Assembly: GCF_003020125.1 (NCBI RefSeq)
Contig: NZ_PYFW01000003.1
Span: 248,001-312,000 of the forward strand
Direction of reading: 5' to 3'
Origin: Bradyrhizobium sp. MOS003
Lineage (GTDB): Bacteria; Pseudomonadota; Alphaproteobacteria; Rhizobiales; Xanthobacteraceae
DNA length: 64,000 nt
Shown here piece by piece: positions 59,663 to 64,000 of this stretch (position 1 is the first letter of the stretch; every line of letters begins with the position of its first letter). Both the position numbers and the translations under genes were made by a program. The notes beneath the pieces were generated by a model. The model saw only the letters and a program-made list of their open reading frames with translations. It was not told the origin of the DNA and made no database searches.

Positions 59663-61240
59663 TCAATTCACCCGTCGATCCTTCCCCGCCCAATGCGGTT
59701 CCCGCAACTGCCGCCGCAGAATCTTGCCTGAGGGATTCCGCGGCAGCGCCGGCAGAAACTCCACGCTCTTCGGCGTCTTGAACCCGGCGATGCGCGTCCG
59801 GGTGAAGTTGATGATGTCGGTCTCCGTGGCTTCCTTGCCCGGCTTCATCACCACGACCGCCTTCACGGCCTCGCCCCATTTGTCATCGGGCACGCCGATC
59901 ACGGCGGCCTCGGCGACGTCGGGATGATCGCACAGCGCGCTCTCGACCTCGGCGGGGTAGATGTTCTCGCCGCCGGAGATGATCATGTCCTTGATGCGGT
60001 CGTGGATGTAGAGATAGCCGTCCTCGTCCATGTAGCCGGCATCGCCGGTGCGCAGCCAGCCGTCGCTGCGCAAGGTCGCGGCGGTCGCCTCCGGCAGATT
60101 CCAATAGCCCGCCATGTTCGAGCCCGAGCGCGTCGCGATCTCGCCGACCTCGCGCGGCGGCAGCGGCTTGCCGTCCACATCCAGGATTGCCAGCTCGATG
60201 CCGGGCAGCGCCTTGCCGGCCGAGCGCATCCGCTCCAGCCCCTCGACGTGATCCTCCGGCGGCAGCGCGACGATGGTGCCGGTGGTCTCGGTCATGCCGT
60301 ACATCTGCACGAAGCCGCATTTGAAGACTTCGATGCACTCCTTCAGCAGCGCCGCCGGTATCGGCGAGGCGCCGTACAGCATGTATTTCAATCGTGAAAA
60401 GTCCACCGTCCTCGCGCGCGGCTGCCGCACCACGAACTGCATCGCCGCCGGCACCATGAACAGTTTCGTGATGCCGGACTGCTCGAAGAAATCCAGCACC
60501 TTGGTCGGGTCGAACTCGCGCGCGATCACGCCGCGGGCGCCGTGATAGAGCCCCATCACGCCCCAGCCGGAGCCGCCGATATGGAAGATCGGCATCGCCA
60601 CCAGCGACACGTCGTCGGTCGACCACCGGTTCCATTCCGGCTTGTCCTCGGCATTGCCCGTCTGCACCAAATTGAGGAAGTTCGCGTGGCTCAGCATCGC
60701 GCCCTTCGGCTTGCCGGTGGTGCCCGACGTATAGAGCTGGATCGCGATGTCCCTTGTGTCGATCGGTACCCTGGGATCGTCTCCGCTCTGCGCATCGCGC
60801 CACGCCGTGAAATCCTGCCATTCCGGCGCGCCGCCCTCGGTGGTGATGACAGTGCGCACGCTCGGCAATTCATCCTTGATCTGGCGGACCTGCGTGATGA
60901 ATTCCGGCCCGACGAAGAGCACCGGCGCCTTGCAGTCGCCCACAATGAAGGCGACCTCGGGCCCCGCGAGCCGCCAGTTCACCGGCGCCATCACCACGCC
61001 GGCCTTCATCGCGCCCATCAGCAATTCGAAATAGAGGTCGCTGTTCTTGCCGAGATAGGCGATCCGGTCGCCGTGTCTGACGCCCATCGCAATCAGGGCG
61101 TTCGCGACCTTGTTGGTCTTGACGTCGAATTCGGCAAAGCTGGTGAGGCGGCCCTCGAACTCGTAGGCGATGGCATCGCCGCGGCTCCTGGCGCGCTCGC
61201 GCACCATGTCGGCAAGAGTTGCCAGTGGCTGTGTGGACAT
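59663..61240 (-). CDS. Acyl-CoA synthetase (AMP-forming, fatty-acid-CoA ligase type)
   Basis: A 525-residue ANL-family ligase. YTSGTTGKPKGAMLSH is the P-loop, QMYGMTETTG the adenylate motif, WLRTGDAGYMDEDGYLYI the hinge region and NPSGKILRRQLRE holds the catalytic lysine near the C-terminus. It forms acyl-CoA from a free acid, ATP and CoA. GGGAGAAAC precedes the ATG. It could supply the CoA thioester for the neighbouring enzymes (the LvaE-type step). Chain length or substrate is not readable. Confidence 0.93.
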   Translation of the reverse strand: MSTQPLATLADMVRERARSRGDAIAYEFEGRLTSFAEFDVKTNKVANALIAMGVRHGDRIAYLGKNSDLYFELLMGAMKAGVVMAPVNWRLAGPEVAFIVGDCKAPVLFVGPEFITQVRQIKDELPSVRTVITTEGGAPEWQDFTAWRDAQSGDDPRVPIDTRDIAIQLYTSGTTGKPKGAMLSHANFLNLVQTGNAEDKPEWNRWSTDDVSLVAMPIFHIGGSGWGVMGLYHGARGVIAREFDPTKVLDFFEQSGITKLFMVPAAMQFVVRQPRARTVDFSRLKYMLYGASPIPAALLKECIEVFKCGFVQMYGMTETTGTIVALPPEDHVEGLERMRSAGKALPGIELAILDVDGKPLPPREVGEIATRSGSNMAGYWNLPEATAATLRSDGWLRTGDAGYMDEDGYLYIHDRIKDMIISGGENIYPAEVESALCDHPDVAEAAVIGVPDDKWGEAVKAVVVMKPGKEATETDIINFTRTRIAGFKTPKSVEFLPALPRNPSGKILRRQLREPHWAGKDRRVN

Positions 61241-61339
61241 GTTTCTCCCGTGGGCGTTTTGTTTTTATGGCGGGGAGTTTGGGGTCAATTGAGGGGGAAG
61301 ACAAGATGAGGGTTACGCTGTCGTCCCGGACAAAAGCAG

Positions 61340-61505
61340 TCTCGTGTCCCGGACGCGCTGCAGCGCTCTTGCGCTGCTGCGCAGAGCCGGGACCCATGCA
61401 GAGTGTGCGGAAGGAGAGATGGGCCCGGCTTAGCAGCGCACCACGCCGCTCCGGACGATGCTTCGCATCGCCGGGGGCGTGCAGCACTGCATCGGGGGCA
61501 CGAGG
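61340..61505. repeat. Palindromic intergenic repeat, family B, copy 4 (diverged)
   Basis: Starts ctcgtgtcccggacgcgctg; inner agccgggacccatgc and atgggcccggcttagc can pair. The right end is rearranged (ccggacgatgcttcgcatcg and cgggggcgtgcagcac), longer than other copies. Confidence 0.75.
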
Positions 61506-61511
61506 CCGCGA

Positions 61512-62384
61512 CTATCCCCGCTTCGCGCGATCCTTCTCGTTCTGCGCCATGATGCTCTCGCGCGCGGTCTTCCAGTCGTCGTCGCTCCAGTCGCGGAGCT
61601 GGTAGAAATTGCCGCCCATGGCGAGCGCCTGGGCGCCGTCCATGGCGATGGTCTCGCCGTTGATCCAGTCGCAGCCGCCGGAGATCAGGAACACCGCGAG
61701 GTTCTGCAACTCCTCCATGGAGCCGACTCGGCCCATCGGGTTCATCGCCTTGGTGCGCGCGCCAGCCTCGTCGCCCGGCTTGATGCGCTTGCTCATGCCC
61801 TCGGTCGGGATTTCGCCGGGCGCGATGGTGTTGAGGCGGATGCCGTAGCGGCCCCATTCGGTCGCGAGCGACATCGTCATGGCATGGATCGCCGATTTGC
61901 TCATCGCCGACGGCACCACGTAAGGCGAGCCGTTGCGCACCCAGGTCACGGTGATCGAGACGACGTTGCCGGACTGCTTGTTCGCGATCCAGCGCTTGCC
62001 GACGGCCTGCGTCACGTAGAACGTGCCGTGCATGACGATGTTGGCGACCGCATCGAAGCCGCGCGGCGACAGCTCCTCGGTGCGCGAGATGAAATTGCCG
62101 GCGGCGTTGTTGATGAGGTCGGTGAGGCCGCCGTCGCGGAAGATGGTCTCGACCATCTCCTCGACCGCGAGCGCGTTGCGGATGTCGACGCCGTGGCTGG
62201 TGACGCGGCCGCCGTACTCGGCCATCAGCTCGGTCGCGGTCTCGTCGCAGACGATCTTGCGACGGCCGCAGATATGCACTTCGGCGCCGAGCTGGAGGAA
62301 GCGCGCCGCCATCGACTTGCCGAGACCCGTGCCGCCGCCGGTTACGAGAATGCGCCGCCCGGCCAGAAGATTTTCCTTGAACAT
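61512..62384 (-). CDS. SDR-family 2,4-dienoyl-CoA reductase-like protein
   Basis: A 290-residue SDR of the peroxisomal 2,4-dienoyl-CoA reductase group. ILVTGGGTGLGKSMAARFLQ and HICGRRK bind NADP(H); NNAAGNFISRTEELSPRGFD is the DECR-type strand-4 motif; the lysine lies in VVPSAMSKSAIHAMTMSLAT, with the tyrosine shifted as in that group. The C-terminal NGETIAMDGAQALAMGGNFY fits too. It would reduce dienoyl-CoA intermediates of unsaturated acids. GGGAGAAAC lies ten bases before the ATG. It is upstream of, and in line with, the acyl-CoA synthetase, with a repeat between. Confidence 0.88.
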   Translation of the reverse strand: MFKENLLAGRRILVTGGGTGLGKSMAARFLQLGAEVHICGRRKIVCDETATELMAEYGGRVTSHGVDIRNALAVEEMVETIFRDGGLTDLINNAAGNFISRTEELSPRGFDAVANIVMHGTFYVTQAVGKRWIANKQSGNVVSITVTWVRNGSPYVVPSAMSKSAIHAMTMSLATEWGRYGIRLNTIAPGEIPTEGMSKRIKPGDEAGARTKAMNPMGRVGSMEELQNLAVFLISGGCDWINGETIAMDGAQALAMGGNFYQLRDWSDDDWKTARESIMAQNEKDRAKRG

Positions 62385-62490
62385 GGCTGTTTCTCCCGTA
62401 CGGATTGTCAGTTAATTGGTCGATTGACTAAAACCGGCTGACGGCGTCCTGTAAAGCCGCAAACCGACACGAACAGGGGAGAATTCGTCC

Positions 62491-63300
62491 ATGGAAGATC
62501 GCGTCTCGATCTCGATCTCGGAAGGCGTGGCTGACGTGCGCCTGGTGCGCGCCGACAAGATGAATGCGCTCGATCAGGCGATGTTCGAGGCCCTTGTCGC
62601 GGCTACCGAGCGGCTTTCGAAGGACAAGAGCGTGCGCGTTGTCGTGCTTTCCGGCGAAGGGCGCGCGTTCTGTGCCGGCCTCGACATGGGACGTTTTGCC
62701 GCCATGAAGGAAAAGGGCGGCAACGGAATTCCGGGTGGCGAAAATCGCGATCTCACCAAGCGGACCCACGGTCAGGCGAACTTCCCGCAACAGGCGGTGT
62801 GGGGCTGGCGCCAGCTTCCGGTTCCGGTGATCGCCGCGATCCAGGGCGTTGCGTTCGGCGGCGGCTTCCAGCTCGCACTCGGTGCTGACATGCGCTTCCT
62901 CACCCCCGATGCGCGGATGTCGATCATGGAAATCAAGTGGGGCCTCGTGCCCGACATGGCGGGCACGCCGATCCTGGCTTCGCTGGTGCGCGACGACATC
63001 CTGCGCGATCTCACCTACACCGGACGCATCTTCTCCGCGCAGGAGGCGATGTCTTACGGCCTCGCCACGCGCATCTGCGACGATCCGCGCGCGACCGCGC
63101 TCGAGGTCGCGCGCGAGATCGCGGGGAAAAGCCCCGATGCGATCCGCGCCGCCAAGCGTCTGCTGAACAATCTTTCGGTCGATCCGGGTCCAGCCTTGTT
63201 CGCGGAATCGGTCGAGCAGCAGAAGCTGATAGGCAGCGCCAACCAGACCGAAGCGGTGCGCTCGAACCTGGAGAAGCGCGCGGCGAAGTACGCGGATTAG
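62491..63300 (+). CDS. Crotonase/enoyl-CoA hydratase family protein
   Basis: A 269-residue crotonase. VVVLSGEGRAFCAGLDMGRF and IAAIQGVAFGGGFQLALGAD are the oxyanion strands; IMEIKWGLVPDMAGTPILAS carries a glutamate (MEIKWG) and an aspartate (VPDMAG) at the two catalytic positions, an arrangement seen in isomerase-like members. SGAN-type tail ends NLEKRAAKYAD. GGGGAGA precedes the ATG. It is divergent from the dienoyl-CoA reductase-like gene and upstream of an acyl-CoA synthetase. Confidence 0.88.
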   Translation: MEDRVSISISEGVADVRLVRADKMNALDQAMFEALVAATERLSKDKSVRVVVLSGEGRAFCAGLDMGRFAAMKEKGGNGIPGGENRDLTKRTHGQANFPQQAVWGWRQLPVPVIAAIQGVAFGGGFQLALGADMRFLTPDARMSIMEIKWGLVPDMAGTPILASLVRDDILRDLTYTGRIFSAQEAMSYGLATRICDDPRATALEVAREIAGKSPDAIRAAKRLLNNLSVDPGPALFAESVEQQKLIGSANQTEAVRSNLEKRAAKYAD

Positions 63301-63307
63301 TAACTCC

Positions 63308-63412
63308 CCGTCATTCCGGGGCGATGCGTAGCATCGAGCCCGGAATCTATACCCCCGGCTCGTGGTTATGGATTCTCGGATGCGCAATTGCAGATCCCGG
63401 AATGACGAGTGA
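63308..63412. repeat. Palindromic intergenic repeat (family H)
   Basis: gtcattccggggcgatgcgt on the left and gatcccggaatgacgag on the right are near reverse complements, with cgagcccggaatc inside. It lies between the crotonase and acyl-CoA synthetase genes. One copy here. Confidence 0.75.
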
Positions 63413-63458
63413 GATTGTGGCGATAGTGTTCAACCCGACGAAAGATCGGACAACAACA

Positions 63459-64000
63459 ATGAGCGAAACGTCCCATTTCCTCGGCATCGTCTCCGGCGAG
63501 CGTCGCCGCTCCCACACCGAGGTCGCAACCCGCGCCGACCGTATCGCCTCGGGCCTCGCCAGGATCGGCGTCCGCCAGGGCGATTGCGTCTGCATGCTGA
63601 TGCGCAACGACATCGCCTTCCTGGAGGCCGCCTATGCCGCGATGCGGCTCGGAGCCTATGGCGTGCCAATCAACTGGCACTTCAAGCCGGAGGAGATCAA
63701 TTACATCCTTGGAGATACCGGCACGTCGGTGCTGATCGGACATGCCGACATGCTGCACGCCCTGCGCGACGCGATTCCGGCAGGCGTCACCGTGCTCAGC
63801 GTGCCGACACCGCCGGAGATCCTGTCCAACTACAGGATCGATCCCGATCATCTGAAGACGCCGGACTTCGCCGTCGATTTCGAATCCTGGCTGGCACAAT
63901 TCCAGCCCTATGACGGCCCGGTCGTGCCGCAGCCGATGAACATGATCTACACCTCGGGCACTACGGGCCATCCCAAGGGCGTGCGTCGCAACGCGCCGAC
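63459..64000 (+). CDS. Acyl-CoA synthetase, N-terminal part (cut by window edge)
   Basis: The frame opens at ATG 63459 (MSETSHFLGIVSGERRRSHT) and runs to the right edge with no stop, giving about 180 residues of a family usually 500-560 long. RIGVRQGDCVCMLMRNDIAF and AAYAAMRLGAYGVPINWHFK are ANL N-terminal motifs, and NMIYTSGTTGHPKGVRRN is the P-loop. It follows the crotonase in the same direction across a repeat. The ribosome site is weak. It is a second, distinct ligase from the one at 59663. Confidence 0.88.
   Translation, partial: MSETSHFLGIVSGERRRSHTEVATRADRIASGLARIGVRQGDCVCMLMRNDIAFLEAAYAAMRLGAYGVPINWHFKPEEINYILGDTGTSVLIGHADMLHALRDAIPAGVTVLSVPTPPEILSNYRIDPDHLKTPDFAVDFESWLAQFQPYDGPVVPQPMNMIYTSGTTGHPKGVRRNAP

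Noticed and set aside
1..64000. Insertion sequence, prophage or integrative element
   Set aside because: No transposase, integrase, phage gene, tRNA-linked att site or long terminal repeats are visible; the small palindromes are the only mobile-looking elements.

Overview
The window is GC-rich alphaproteobacterial chromosome, most probably Bradyrhizobium or a close relative in the Nitrobacteraceae. The evidence is the Aap-, Liv- and MHS-type transporters, the crowd of acyl-CoA enzymes, and many dispersed palindromic repeats between genes (six copies of one type built on an arm reading cattgcgagcgcagcgaagc). I see no rRNA, tRNA, CRISPR array, transposase, phage gene, or nod/nif gene. It reads as a stable region of catabolic and transport genes with repeats only between genes.

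Layout. 1-8.6 kb: 3' end of phenylacetate-CoA ligase (paaK), an MDR oxidoreductase, a YeeE/YedE sulfur transporter, then a leftward five-gene run (3Fe-4S ferredoxin, P450, MHS-type MFS, sulfite-oxidase-like Mo protein, hydrolase-OsmC fusion) divergent from a TetR regulator. 8.6-16.6 kb: racemase-like protein, then a split amino-acid ABC transporter (binding protein, two permeases, no ATPase) with a class III aminotransferase, an RpiR regulator and an amidase. 16.7-24.9 kb: SDR, tartrate-dehydrogenase-like enzyme, suppressor-of-fused protein, two hydroxyacid dehydrogenases, an M20 amidohydrolase, a LysR regulator and a DUF1445 hydro-lyase. 24.9-33.7 kb: a complete Liv-type ABC transporter, then the four L-threonate genes otnC, ltnD, otnI and otnK.

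33.8-41.8 kb holds four consecutive methyl-accepting chemotaxis proteins with different sensor modules; the 3' halves of the first two are almost identical in DNA. 42.0-46.3 kb is an RND permease with its membrane fusion protein. 46.5-51.9 kb has a thiolase-like protein lacking the usual nucleophile, a nitronate monooxygenase-like protein, a YghU-type glutathione transferase, a GNAT-GFA fusion and a flavin reductase-like protein. From 52.0 kb to the right edge is a dense acyl-CoA region: two acyl-CoA dehydrogenases, three crotonases, two SDRs, a VOC protein, two acyl-CoA synthetases (the last cut by the edge), an APH-like kinase and a small DUF6285 protein.

The most interesting part is the last region. 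The APH-like kinase, the adjacent small protein, an ACAD10/11-type dehydrogenase, an SDR and a CoA ligase match the component list of the Pseudomonas levulinate (LvaABCDE) pathway and of human ACAD10/ACAD11. This suggests a route in which a gamma-hydroxyacyl-CoA is phosphorylated and then dehydrated or isomerised into beta-oxidation. Regulatory DNA is also legible: perfect inverted repeats lie in front of the RpiR, LysR and tartrate-dehydrogenase genes, and an imperfect one lies in the TetR/ferredoxin gap. All functional calls rest on reading motifs by eye; no database search was run.
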